This document shows positions 43,587 to 53,656 of a DNA stretch of 64,000 bases, piece after piece. The notes under the pieces were generated by a model. It was given only the letters and a program-made list of their open reading frames with translations, was not told the origin of the DNA and made no database searches. This DNA comes from Lasiosphaeris hirsuta. Lineage: Eukaryota; Ascomycota; Sordariomycetes; Sordariales; Lasiosphaeriaceae. Location of the stretch: the NCBI GenBank assembly GCA_030549175.1, contig JAUKUA010000002.1, positions 4,588,001 to 4,652,000 on the forward strand, in the 5' to 3' direction. Position 1 is the stretch's first letter. Every line of letters begins with the position of its first letter. Both the position numbers and the translations under genes were made by a program.

Positions 43587-44334
43587 TGTGAAGGGCTGCG
43601 ATCGTGACCAGGTCAAGTGGAGGTGGTGGGCGACTTGTCCGGCAGTCTTGCCTGTTTGCCCTTGCTCTGTTTGTTGGGGAAGGTTGTGTTGGAGTTGGAG
43701 TTCCTCCTCGGATGGGATTAATATCCCGTAGAGGTCGGCTGTGCCACTCGGCGCGGAAGAACGTAACCCGGCAGGATAGCCCGAGGCGGTTGCCAGGTAG
43801 AGATGTCGGAAGTATGAATCGCTTTGTGCCCAATTCGGTATTTGTCGTAATCATCGTCATGCGGTGCTACGACTTTCCAATCTCACACCTAATTGAACTC
43901 GCAGAGAGCCCCATCGATGACTCCTCTGTCAAAATCCCGGAAAGAATCCGGTGGCTGTTCGTTGCGTCTCGGCCAGAGCAGGTTGGGTTGGGTTGCATCG
44001 AAAAGGGGTTTGAGTGTATGGTTTTTTCTTCTGCTTGGATTATCGCTTGAGCTGTAGCTCGCTTCGGGATCTCCGCCGCAGTATCCCATCCGAATGCAAA
44101 TCGTTTGTTCTCAATTTGCTGGCGTAGATATACCTTTTGCAGGAACGTTGAACAGGGTCTCAGCGACCCCGACACAGCCCCCCCCCCCATCTCACCCCTC
44201 ACTCACCGCATTCGGTGAATGAAAGCAGTTAACCGCATCAATCCAATCATAAAACCCTTCCTCTCGCCCTACATCTCAGCAGCGCAAATCTTCATCCGCA
44301 AAAAAACGACGTCTTCAAAATCCCAAAAGTCGCC
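43587..44334. other. Intergenic, no gene supported
   Basis: Head-to-head spacer between the reductase and the DUF1304 gene. It contains an 11-base C run at 44178-44188 and no recognised frame. Confidence 0.5.
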
Positions 44335-44697
44335 ATGGGCCTCATCTCCGCCATAGCAACCGGCTCGATAGCCGCGCTGCACATGTACATTCTGGTCCTT
44401 GAGATGTTTCTCTGGACAAAACCCCGCGGGCGCAAGGCCTTCCGATTGACAGCCGACTTCGCCGAGAAGACCAAGGCGCTCGCGGCAAACCAGGGCCTCT
44501 ACAACGGCTTCCTCTCGGCCGGTCTTTTCTGGGGCCTGCTCCACCCGGACCCCGAGTTCGCGACACAGATCCGGCTGTTCTTCCTCGGATGCGTCTTTGT
44601 CGCCGGTGTATTTGGCGCGGCTACTGCGAATTCGCGCATCTTGTTCATCCAGGCAATCCCGGCGGCAGTCTCGGTCCTCGCCGTGCTCTATGGGTGA
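44335..44697 (+). CDS. DUF1304 small integral membrane protein
   Basis: 120 residues, single exon. Four hydrophobic helices are evident: residues about 3-25, 50-68, 80-98 and 102-119. The segment AANQGLYNGFLSAGLFWGLLH between helices 1 and 2 is the conserved core of DUF1304 proteins, found in bacteria and fungi. No biochemical role is established. It has no signal peptide beyond the first helix. Length matches the family. The start is fixed by the first ATG, which begins directly with helix 1. Confidence 0.88.
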   Translation: MGLISAIATGSIAALHMYILVLEMFLWTKPRGRKAFRLTADFAEKTKALAANQGLYNGFLSAGLFWGLLHPDPEFATQIRLFFLGCVFVAGVFGAATANSRILFIQAIPAAVSVLAVLYG

Positions 44698-45003
44698 AGC
44701 AATTGGAGGCCCTGTTTTCGATAGGATTTCTGCGGGTCACGATTGGGTTGAAGGGCGGGAAGGCGGAGGTAGCACGAGGGGGAGCTGGTGTTTTTTTGCA
44801 TTGGTGAGGTCATCTGGTTGTTCAAGTCGCGTTGAGATGAGCAAGGAAAAAAGCCCTACCGCGGCAGTCACGGCCCACAATACACGGGAGGTGCATGGGG
44901 CGTTCTTCCCTGGCAGCTACCAGTCAGGTCAAGTTTGTTGTGCGTCTAGCGTCGGTAGATGCAATCGCTTCGCCAATACTCAATCCGCTCATGCGCTCTA
45001 GTT

Positions 45004-45303
45004 TTACACAATTTGTATTGTTACAGTTGCCCTTGTTCTCATTTCTATTTGTTGAAGCCAAGCATCCCCAGTCCAACCATGACACCCCAGGCCGGCAGCT
45101 CGTTGGCAGCTCCCGCAGCCCGTGCTACCGGCCCCCGCACACATACACGCCGCGTACGTCTCGGTCAGGTAGTCGCCCGGACACGACTCGAAGACAGCGT
45201 CGGTGCAGCCCACGCACTCAGGGTACGGCGAGGTGCCGAAGACGATGTTGAGGCCCAGCGCCGGGGTGGTGCCAAGGGGGAGGGCGAGGATGGATTTCAT
45301 CAT
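45004..45303 (-). CDS. Small cysteine-rich protein, probably secreted
   Basis: 99 residues if unspliced. The first 18-20 residues are hydrophobic and look like a signal peptide. The mature part has PECVGC, an ESCPG motif and ACMCAG, giving at least six closely spaced cysteines before residue 75. The last 25 residues look unlike the rest, so a downstream intron or 3' truncation may have been missed. The family is not recognised; fungal small secreted proteins of this kind include effectors and antifungal proteins, but no role can be assigned. Confidence 0.5.
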   Translation of the reverse strand: MMKSILALPLGTTPALGLNIVFGTSPYPECVGCTDAVFESCPGDYLTETYAACMCAGAGSTGCGSCQRAAGLGCHGWTGDAWLQQIEMRTRATVTIQIV

Positions 45304-46727
45304 GTCGATCGATTTGGGGGTTGTATGGAAGGGAGGTTGTTGAGTTCTTGTGACGAAGAGGTTGGAGTTGATAAAAGCAGTAAGTGAAAAGACAAGCCGG
45401 TTACACAGATGCGCCGCCTCCTGGGTTCCCCGGACGCTTTATGGTCGGTCTCCGTCCTCATGCCCCGCGAGGCTCCGCCGTGCCATGCCCAAAAAGATCT
45501 GTGATGTATCCGCCCCTTGATGGATCCTGTGACTGGGATCTGAATGACCCCAAGTGCCCCCCCCCCCAGTACCGTGCACCGACTGCGGGTGCTGTTGCGG
45601 CTCGGTGGCGTTGCTTACCGCCCAATCTAGTCGTCTCTGGTGCGCGGCTGCGATAGGTCGCCCCTTCAGCCGCATTTTGCTAGTCTGCCTCTTGTTGTGC
45701 GCTAGGGACCTCAGCTGCCCCCAAAAGAAATCTACTGCATAGTAGACCGTCAGAGACGAGTTTCCGAATAAAGTTTTGGCAAGACCTCTGGTGTTGGGTG
45801 TTCCCCTGCGCTCAATTGAGCACAGGGGGTGCACTACCATATAATGGCAGCGCGCCCTCCCGACTGACTGCCAACGAGCCATCCTCTACAATTTATTACA
45901 CTACCATACAATATGTCATGTCAGTGTTCAGTGAAGGACCACCCAAATGATGCGCACGAAAGCGGTCCATTCTAAACCGTAGCATTACTTCTTACTACTA
46001 GCTTAATAGATAATAACTTAACTCTAAAGTATAGTTAACCAATGATCTTTTCAAAGTCTTATTTGCTAAAGGTATAAAGAAGGACAGAGGAAGCACTCGA
46101 GAGCTGGGTGAAGCCCAGCCTTCCTATACACTCGGTATAAAATGCAAGGATATCCCCAGATGCTTCCGTACTCAGGCATCGCTGTAAGCGCTGGCCACAT
46201 GGCCAGGTACTAGGCTAACCATCTAGGCCTCCGCTTCCTACTGGTTTCTTCGCTGCATGTTAACCCCGCAGATTCATATTGTAGCTGGCTTGGCACGCGG
46301 ATTCCCGGCTAACGCCAGCTGCGGCCCTGAAGTGTGCCAGTAGTGTGAGAGCAACAGGCAAAGCGATTGCCACACTGGCAGTCAACACAACAGCCCAACA
46401 GTCAGGGCAACAGCCAAGGCAATAGCCAGAGCAACAGTTTGATCAATTACCAGATCCTGGCATCTGCAACAGCCAGATCCACAAGAGCGGCACCTACAAA
46501 CGGGTCCTAGAGGCAAGTTGAAGAGTGCCAGGTCTGGCCAGCCTAGTACTCTTTGACCCCCCGTCAAGCACAAGCCAAAGGCGGAGAGCGAGGGTATTTA
46601 CCCGAATAGGAAGGATGACGACGAGTAGGAGTGGAGGCGAGCTGAGGAGAGTGGGCGAGGAGAGTGGGCGAGTGGCGAGTGGAAGGCGGAGAGCCTATTC
46701 TGACTTGTGTGTGCTATCCGTATGTGT

Positions 46728-46770
46728 GCCCTGCGTGCCCTGCGTGCCCTGCGTTCCCTGCGTTCCCTGC
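46728..46770 (+). repeat. Tandem GTGCCCTGC-type 9-bp repeat
   Basis: About five imperfect copies of a 9-bp unit, alternating GTGCCCTGC and GTTCCCTGC. Confidence 0.7.
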
Positions 46771-46848
46771 GCGCGCGCGTATGTGTGGACTGCCAACGAC
46801 TGGCAAGGTTACCGGCCATTGCTTCAAAGAGTGCGGATTCGGTGTTTT

Positions 46849-46905
46849 CCTGCGTGCCTGCCTGCCTGCCTGCCTGCCTGCCTGCGTGCCTGCCTGCTTG
46901 CGTGC
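46849..46905 (+). repeat. CCTG microsatellite
   Basis: About twelve tandem CCTG units with a few G/T changes. Confidence 0.85.
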
Positions 46906-47346
46906 GGCGACTAGGGTGTGGTTCGGCGTGGCCTTGGCCGTCGCGAATCGAGTGTTCCTGTCAAGAGGCTCGTTTTGGTGTGTTTTGTACTGGGTTGACG
47001 CTCCCTCCTAAAAGTAGTCCTTCTGCTCGGACGCTCGTAGAGCCAGTCCGTGATAGAGACATAGATAGCTATTGGAATAGTTGGCTCTGTGGAATAGATT
47101 CGCGATGCATACCTACCTATGTATGTTTTTGGTAGTCAAAATCGCGATATTCCATGGTTTGCGTTTGCAGGCAGCTTCAATTACCCACCGCTGAAAACCA
47201 TCTTGCCAGAACTACTCGTCAGGGCTGCAAAAACGTCCTCTGACCTAACATACACATATGGTAGGACGAGTGCGGTTTAGGGAGTCGTATAAGGTGTGAT
47301 TACTAGGTAGACTCGGCTACTTGACGTAGCTACCCTCAAATAGCCC

Positions 47347-47395
47347 CCAAACTCCAAGCCAATCCTGTCTGGGCCCAAACTCCAAGCCAACCCTG
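47347..47395 (+). repeat. Duplicated 21-bp motif
   Basis: CCAAACTCCAAGCCAATCCT and a close copy beginning at about 47374 lie 27 bp apart. Confidence 0.65.
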
Positions 47396-47423
47396 CCCTT
47401 GGCAATTTTCCTAACCTCCAAGC

Positions 47424-47840
47424 TTACACCTGGTTGGTGTAGCTATGATTGTTGGACGACTGGTCGGACTGTAGGACCGTGTTGGTTATAACCCAGTAAA
47501 TTGGTTCGGGAAACATACCGAAGTAAATACTCCGGGAAGAACACCACACCACAAGGACGATGGTGACGCAGCAGAGAACCGGAAGGATCGAGAGACCACT
47601 GTAGCGGCAGTTTGTTTCTTCGCAGGAGCATCCTTGGCATTCGAAGTGACCGCATCCTTGGCACTCGAGCTGGCCGCATCCTGAGCATCTGTAGCTAAGA
47701 CCGCCCGGCAGAGATACAGGGTTGCCCTGGCCGCCGCTGTTTCTGTACTCCATGTTTGGCTGGACAGTGGGTTGACCGCCAGCCTCGAGGTCGGTGAGCT
47801 GGGGCATCGCTTCGTATGGTGGTGGTGAAGTCTGCTTCAT
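47424..47840 (-). CDS. Hypothetical Cys-rich membrane protein
   Basis: 138 residues from the ATG at 47840; the frame is open further upstream but this start gives the usual Pro-Pro-Tyr-containing beginning. The N-terminus has a PPPY motif. The centre has three CxxC-like units (CSGCGQLECQGCGHFECQGC). One strong membrane helix (LPVLCCVTIVLVVW) follows, with a Ser/Asn-rich tail. The layout recalls small PPxY-bearing membrane adaptors, but the family is not recognised. It sits at the edge of a decayed repeat region, so it may be a young or non-functional gene. Confidence 0.4.
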   Translation of the reverse strand: MKQTSPPPYEAMPQLTDLEAGGQPTVQPNMEYRNSGGQGNPVSLPGGLSYRCSGCGQLECQGCGHFECQGCSCEETNCRYSGLSILPVLCCVTIVLVVWCSSRSIYFGMFPEPIYWVITNTVLQSDQSSNNHSYTNQV

Positions 47841-47991
47841 GTTGTCCAATTTAGTATGGGGTGATGGATAGATAGGAGACGTAATGAATTGGCCGAGATG
47901 TAGAATTGGACTGATTAAATGGTGGGGGGTGTATGAGACCAAAGAGACCTGAATACCTACTTGAGAAGCTGGTCACGCTAAGGACTGTGGC

Positions 47992-48200
47992 GCTAGGGAA
48001 AAGTTGTGCACCGTCTGGGGAAAGTTTTCGCACTGGGGAAAGGTATAGCGTTGAGGAGTGTTGCTGGGGAAGCGGTGCTTGGGAAGTGGTGGTGCTAGGG
48101 AAAGTTGTGCACCGTCTGGGGAAAGTGGTCGCACTGGGGAAAAGCTGTGGCGTTGGGGAGGTGGTGCTGGGGAAGTAGCGGTGCTAGGGAAGTTGTGGCA
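47992..48200 (+). repeat. Minisatellite of GGGGAAAGTTGTG-like units
   Basis: Two copies of a roughly 100-bp composite unit (starting 47992 and 48093) plus a partial third from 48183. Each is built from shorter pieces such as CTGGGGAAAGT and GTGGCGTTG. Related sequence recurs at 53601-53656. Confidence 0.75.
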
Positions 48201-48835
48201 GTGCAAAGAGAGGGGAGGAGGGTGAGGGTTGGTGAGTGCCCCGCATTTTTAACAGCGAACCACTGACGCCGACAAAGCTCGACCATACTATATCCAAAGC
48301 CGATAAGATAATAAACATTTCTGTCGCTTAAACGTCAACAAAGGAGTATAATAGCAAACACATAAATATGATACTTAGATCATCATCCAGGTACTGTGGG
48401 GGGGCCAGAGAAGGATGGGAGCGTAGGGTATATCCCCTTGAGTGCTCGAGTGTTCCATTTAGCGTTATACGAAAATGCAGGGCAAAGCTTCGAGATTTAG
48501 GAGGGTTCATGGAAACAACTGGTCGTTCGAGGACAACGGCCACGTCAAAATCGTGGTGCCATCCACGACGGCCACGAGCACACACAATACATTAAGCATT
48601 GGCAATATGAGGTTAAGCGCTTTGCTAGAAATCTGCCCACATGCCGCCTCTGCAAGAAAATCGGCATAATTCCTGTTTACGGGCTACGATGGGCGTTCTA
48701 TCGTATCATTGTCATTCTGGATTCTGGATTCTGGACTGTGTTGATGTTTTGGTGTTGAAAAAGGATAGGCGCGCCGCCGATCCATTCGTTGCGGCTCGAC
48801 CCGTGGCGCAACCTTAATTCGACTACCATCGATTG
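48201..48835. other. No supported gene
   Basis: Short frames only; AT-richer around 48290-48380. Confidence 0.4.
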
Positions 48836-49180
48836 TCACACTCGAAATGCTATCTCGCGACGACTATGGTGTACAATCCGAGCACCCGCTCCAATTGGAT
48901 CCGTCCACGTAACGTCCCCCAGAGCCTGCTGCATCATGCCCTTCGTCCTGTTCCACACCGCTGACGTGCTGCAGTACGGCTTCCAGATCCCCGCCGCCCG
49001 ACGCACCTCTGCCGGGTGGCTCTGGTTGATATAGAAGGTATTATGACAGATTGGTGCGAGCCGTCCATGCGCTCGAAGAGGCCACACTTGAGGAAGTTAT
49101 CGAGCTCGATGCTGCTGCGCGGCCAGTCGCGGAACCACGCGATCGCGCGCGAGAGGAGCGTAGAGTGGTCCGAATCCTAA
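48836..49180 (-). pseudogene. Frameshifted ORF remnant, minus strand
   Basis: Two minus-strand frames read like parts of one protein. SSIELDNFLKCGLFERMDG lies near 49060-49120, and FYINQSHPAEVRRAAGIWKP in the next frame near 48980-49030, which runs on to 48836. They are joined only by a frame change. Family not recognised. Confidence 0.3.
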
Positions 49181-49272
49181 TGGCGAAGGCGCGGGTCTGA
49201 TATCTTTGGACAGGATGACTGGACGAAGGTCTCCGAGATGGATGACGGCCTTAGGTGCTGCCAGGCCGCGAG

Positions 49273-50235
49273 ATGGATGATGTCGAGATGGCAGACACGC
49301 CCCAGCTCTCCCCGACCCGCGCGGTCCCCCCGAACATCTTCAGCCTACGCTCAACACAACTCGAGGAGTACGTCAGTGACGGCAATATCTTGGTTCGCCC
49401 GTCGAAGGGAAACACGCCGTACAAAGCAGACTACGCCACCAACATCCTCATGTTCGAGATGGGCTTCAACCACGACCTGCGGAGCTAGTAAACGACCCGA
49501 GGGCTGAGATCGAGAAGTAGCGTCTCACTCTCCCCAGCTGCGGCAGCGGGAGTGCCATGAGCGTGGATGAGAGCCCTGCCACCTGCCCAGATTCTGGTGG
49601 CCAGTCCGATCCTGGGGTCAAGCCAGACCCAACGTCCCATCACGAATACGATCAGGCCCGCTCCTCGGAATCAGCGCGGCTACGGTCAGCCCGCTTTTGA
49701 GCAGCAGCAGCAGCCTGCTCAGCCTAGCCAGGAGGATACCCAGACAATCCAGGCCACGCAATTCAATGCGGCATACCAGAAAGCCTACAGCGACGCGCGC
49801 GAGGATGCGATTGACGAAGCGACCCGTCTTCTGGCAGACGAGTACGAGAAGCACGGCGAATACCACGGCGCCATAGGGAAGCTCGTCCGACAGCTCCAGA
49901 TGACCGCGGATAGCTTCATCGATTACCACAACGACGAATCCCGGAAGCAGTGCCAAGACGACCTACCTATCCTGGGGAGTAGCAGAAGCCCGCCCGGCAG
50001 CGATAGCTCGATAGGGACCGTCGGGAAGAGGCAGACCTCCTAGGGCGGGGCTAGAGCTTGCCGCTGGCGACTTGGACTTGGTCTCGCAGCTGGGGGCCCG
50101 ATTCGAGAAGGTTCGCGCCAGGAACGCGGCGCACCAGCGTCTCGGGGCCGTGGCGGCCGGTCGGGGACGGGAATCATTCATTACCAGCCTCTCCTCCGAC
50201 ATTCACACCAAGTTACTGGTATTCCCGCATTAGGA
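49273..50235 (+). pseudogene. Broken multi-frame ORF, family unknown
   Basis: Three coding-looking pieces lie in order. 49273-49488 has MDDVEMADTPQLSP and VRPSKGNTPYKADYATN. 49567-50043 has a Gln/Pro-rich part, then helical text with AYSDAREDAIDEATRLLADE and GKLVRQLQMTADSFIDYH. About 50060-50235 has GDLDLVSQLGARFEKVR and FITSLSSDIHTKLLVF. Frame changes or stops separate them. They look like one former gene, perhaps mobile-element derived, but no domain is recognised. Confidence 0.35.
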
Positions 50236-51487
50236 TCTCTTATCCCTGGTGTAAAACCCTCCTCTGCGACCAGGATGCCATATCTAACGGCCTATGCCAT
50301 ATGCATAGACAGCAGATGTTGGGAACGCCGGCCGACTTTACCGGGGAGTGATGGCCGGGGTCAACCCCTGGACCCGGGTGGAAAATACTCTCCTGCGACC
50401 AGAATGCCCTGAGCAACTCCGGCCCGTGCCCCATGAACAGACGGCAGATGTTGGAAGCGCCGACTGGCCCAAGGGTGGTAAACCTATCTTCGGGGATGGG
50501 TGTGTTATCCACAGATCCCCCGAGCCTGAGTCGAAGTTGTAAAGCTGGTGGGGAAAAAAGACTGTCTCTTATTTTGTCAGTTGGGTTTAATGTCGTTGAA
50601 GGATGGAAGGAGGACTTATGCCTGGCACATAGGTTTGCTTGGATGAATACATTAGTCATTACCGATGCTTCCTCGAAGGTGCTGGTTGGGGCTTGCGGGA
50701 CCATGGCCAAAGGCGGGACATTGGCGGGCAGTAAGGCGGGCGCAGCAAATAGAGCAATACAGTCAATTGCAGTGGCCAAAGTCGTGATGTTCCAAGTGCA
50801 CACATACGAGGGGGGGGAAGCCTCCGTGCCAGGTACTTGGCGAATGACTCGGCAAGAATCTTGTTGTCCCAACCCAGCGTGAGCAAAAGGGGCTCCCAGG
50901 CTGGTGCATGTGGCAGCGATGGGCTTGGATATGAGCAATCTGAGCAGGGTCCAAGCCCCCCGCTGGCTCATGGGCCCGACCGGAGTCATCTCTCGACAAC
51001 TGCGGCGTTGCCTTTGTCCGGGCAGTTGGGCGGCTTTTCTCCATGTACCCGAGCCTGGGGGAAAATTATGGGGGCTAGGTGAGACCCCAAAACAGTACTT
51101 CAGCACTTAAGAAGGATCTCCTATAGTTAGCGAGCATAGATGGGTCCCTGGCCCGCCACGTCCCAGTCGCCAACGGCGAAAACCCTGGATGTCAAATGAA
51201 CATTACATTCCCTGAATCAAGTCTGTCCCGAGGCACACCCGCGCGGTGAATAACGTCTCAAAGTAAACCTTAGAGATACATATGCCTAACAATGTAGGAG
51301 ACACGGCGGTATGGCCGACGGAAATACCTGTTGTTGCTATATTTTCTATTCTTGCCTCTCTACTCTGGCTGCCTAGAGCCCTGTAATCTGGCGCACTTTG
51401 GCTGGGAACAAGCGCTTCAGCTGTGGCACAGCGGCGTGCGTCCTCAGTGTACTGCTATAACAGTACCCAGAGCAAAGGAGGGATAAG
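50236..51487. other. Region with a duplicated Cys/His-containing segment
   Basis: Two copies of a roughly 100-bp segment lie near 50245-50345 and 50380-50480. The plus-strand frame of copy 1 gives LLCDQDAISNGLCHMHRQQM and that of copy 2 gives LSCDQNALSNSGPCPMNRRQ. A stop lies between them. The long minus-strand frame across 50240-51106 appears non-coding. Confidence 0.4.
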
Positions 51488-52336
51488 TTAGATAACAACC
51501 GGGGCTGGTGAACCTCTAGCGGCCATCTCCTGGAGAGCGGCCATCCCTTGGAGAGGGGCCATCTCTTGGCGAGGGGCCAGTAGGAGCCGTGCCGGCCGTG
51601 CTGCGGCACCAAGTGGATGACGGAGGATGTGATGCTCGGCCGCTAGGTTAATTTGGGCCAATGTACCCATCCTGGGCCCGGCTTCCGTACCCGCGTTGAT
51701 CTTGGCCAACGCGACCTCCCTCTTTGCGCTAATCTCGGCCAAGGCGACCTCTTTCTTTGCGCTGATCTCGGCCAAGGGGATCTTTGCGCTGATCTCGGCC
51801 AAGGCGACCTCCTTCTTTGCGCTGATCTCGGCCAAGGCGACTTTCTTCTTTGCGCTGACCTCGGCCAAGGCGACGAATGCAGTGATAGTAGGCGGCAGAC
51901 CGAAACCTAGGACTGCAATGGCGATGATACTTTGGGTTTGCTAAGCCGAAAGACAAGATGCCACGCGGTTGATGATATAGACGAGAGAGCCAGCATGCAC
52001 CGTTGTCGTGTACACGGCAGTAGCAGCTTTTACAGCTGTCTTGAACATGTTCTGTATCAGGTCAGACTTGACAATGTTGTAAGAGAACGGCGGGAGGCTA
52101 ACAAACCTGAGTCCACTGCATTTTTTCGGCGGTAAAACTCCAACCCTGGAAAATGGAGGTTTCACGCTACAGGGCGGTCAGCCGAAATTTGAAAAAGCGG
52201 ACAATCATTCAACACGTACCTTCGATTGATGTGGTGGGGATGCTGAGTAGTCGGCGTCGAGAGCAGATTTGGTATTGAGGATTGCAGAATCAGCGCTGAG
52301 GGCCGCAGCCTCGGGCGCTTCGCTAACTGCATCCAT
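51488..52336 (-). CDS. Protein with 11-residue repeats and a membrane helix
   Basis: Family not recognised. Exons 52336-52220, 52145-52107 and 52051 onward join in frame (canonical GTACGT and GTTTGT donors). They give an acidic/Ala N-terminus, a WSFTAEKMQWTQ piece, then NMFKTAVKAATAVY. A TAG at 51943-51941 interrupts the frame just before QTQSIIAIAVLGFG, a probable membrane helix. Either the TAG is the acceptor of an intron (a GTAAAA donor at 52033 fits phase) or the gene is broken there. Downstream come five copies of an 11-residue unit (AEISAKKEVAL), one shortened, with heptad-like spacing of Ala/Ile/Val, then a Met/Gln/Ala-rich tail. The repeat is a 33-bp minisatellite at about 51700-51875. 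Confidence 0.5.
51700..51875 (-). repeat. 33-bp coding minisatellite
   Basis: Five near-identical units of 33 bp (one 24 bp), encoding the AEISAKKEVAL repeat on the minus strand. Unit boundaries fall in codon register. Confidence 0.8.
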
Positions 52337-52906
52337 CCTTAGTTATGTGGGAAGACCTCGTAAAATCTGCTGGATGGAGATAGTAGAATTGAATTGAACT
52401 GAGGGGATTGGGATTACCTTGACTTGATGATTTGATGATCAGTAAGTTGAAGGTTGATCTTCGGTAAATTGAAGGTTGATCTTCGGCTAATCTTGCTCAG
52501 AATTTGTGATTGATTTGGTTTAGCGTGACTGGGAATTTTGTTTGATTTGACCCGAGTCCCGCACTAGCTATGTGTCACATGATCCGACAAATTCACTCTC
52601 AGAGCAGGCACCTTTCAGCTAACCGCTCCCCCTAAACTACTACTCTACCGGCATGCGAAGGCAGTATCGAGCCCACTCCGGCACGGTCAGTCAAGGTTGG
52701 TCGCTCAGCCAGGATGGCATCCCACAGTCAAGCACGATCCCCAGCCGGAGGTCCCAATTGCCAGCAACGAACCCCGCCCAGAGCTCGAAGATGACCCTAA
52801 AGCCGGCGCCGTACAATCTGGCCTTTGGCCCCCCCTTCAGTCCCAGCCGCGAGCCACTCAACGTGATACCACGTGCAATTCGCGTCAACACCATTAACGC
52901 GACGCG
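52337..52906. other. Intergenic between repeat protein and PARP remnant
   Basis: Contains a short duplicated motif (GTTGAAGGTTGATCTTCGG and a copy) near 52445-52490. No gene. Confidence 0.4.
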
Positions 52907-53601
52907 ATGCCTCCAAAGAAGTCGACGACGACGACAGGCGCTGGTGCCCTAGCCAACTGCACCATCGCCCTCAGTGGCCAGTTTCCTGGCTTCACACAGG
53001 CCATTCTGAAGAAGCAGGCCGAAGAACTGGGCGCAAAGGTCACGGCCACGGTAACCAACGCCACAACCCACATCGTCGCCACCAAGAGCGACTACCTCAC
53101 CACGTCGAGCAAATTTGCCAAGGCTAAGGACCTGGGCATCCCCATCGTGGCCCTGCCATAGCTCACCAATTCCGACGCCAACGAGGCCAGGGAGCCAGAG
53201 GCCAAGTACGCCTTTGCCTCGACCGGAGACGACGAGGACGAGCAGGATGACGAGGATGGCGCCCAGCAGGGCACATCGCACAAGAGAAGCCGCACCGAGA
53301 TGGAAGGTGCAGCGACAGAAGACGGCTCCGCCATGAAAGTTTCGGTCCGAGCAAAGCCAAAGCCCGAGGCCAAGGAGATTCACGTCCCACTCGACGAGCA
53401 CTGCCCATTCGCCAACTGCTCCGTCCTCATCGGCCACGGGGGCATGGGCTACGATGCCGCTCTGAACCAGACCAATGCCAGCCACAACAACAACAAGTTC
53501 TACCGGATCCAAGCAAGTACCCTTCAATTGTCCATGTCTCTGCGCCACAGACTAACAAGATCACAGCTTCTCACCGAGGGCGGCGGAACCTACAGAGTTT
53601 G
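52907..53601 (+). pseudogene. Poly(ADP-ribose) polymerase (PARP) N-terminal pseudogene
   Basis: The ATG at 52907 starts a Lys/Thr-rich leader and a BRCT domain (LSGQFPGFTQAILKKQAEEL, HIVATKSDYL). A TAG at 53159 (codon 85) interrupts the frame exactly where a Trp would be expected, so one G-to-A change explains it. The frame then continues without shift through an acidic linker to HCPFANCSVLIGHGGMGYDA, the beginning of the WGR domain (NNKFYRIQ). A GC-AG intron (53513-53566, donor GCAAGT, branch GACTAAC) follows, then GGGTYRVW. There the match ends at a minisatellite. The rest of WGR, the regulatory and catalytic domains are absent. It cannot encode a working enzyme. Confidence 0.8.
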
Positions 53602-53656
53602 GAAAGTCGTGGCACTGGGAAAAGTTGTGGCGTTGAGGAAGTGGTGGTGCTAGAGA
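53601..53656 (+). repeat. Minisatellite copy abutting the PARP remnant
   Basis: The sequence shares GTGGC-ACTGGGAAAAG and TGTGGCGTTGAGGAAG-type units with 47992-48200. It begins directly after the PARP similarity ends. Confidence 0.6.

Larger units (their letters stand above)
45304..47423. other. Repeat-rich stretch without intact genes
   Basis: An 11-base C run at 45557-45567 and an AT-rich part at 45900-46110 precede a series of imperfect CAACAG-type units at 46340-46470. Simple repeats near 46730-46905 and a duplicated 21-bp motif near 47347-47395 follow. Sequence around 45790-45930 has a short palindrome (GCGCTCAATTGAGC) and resembles a decayed mobile element, but I cannot find paired terminal repeats or a transposase. 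Confidence 0.4.

Noticed and set aside
45790..45930. Possible LTR end of a retrotransposon
   Set aside because: A short palindrome and TATA-like text only; no second copy, primer-binding site or polymerase sequence in the window.
50240..51106. 288-residue minus-strand open frame
   Set aside because: No domain, unusual composition, and the duplicated segment it covers makes better sense on the plus strand; likely a chance frame in GC-rich DNA.
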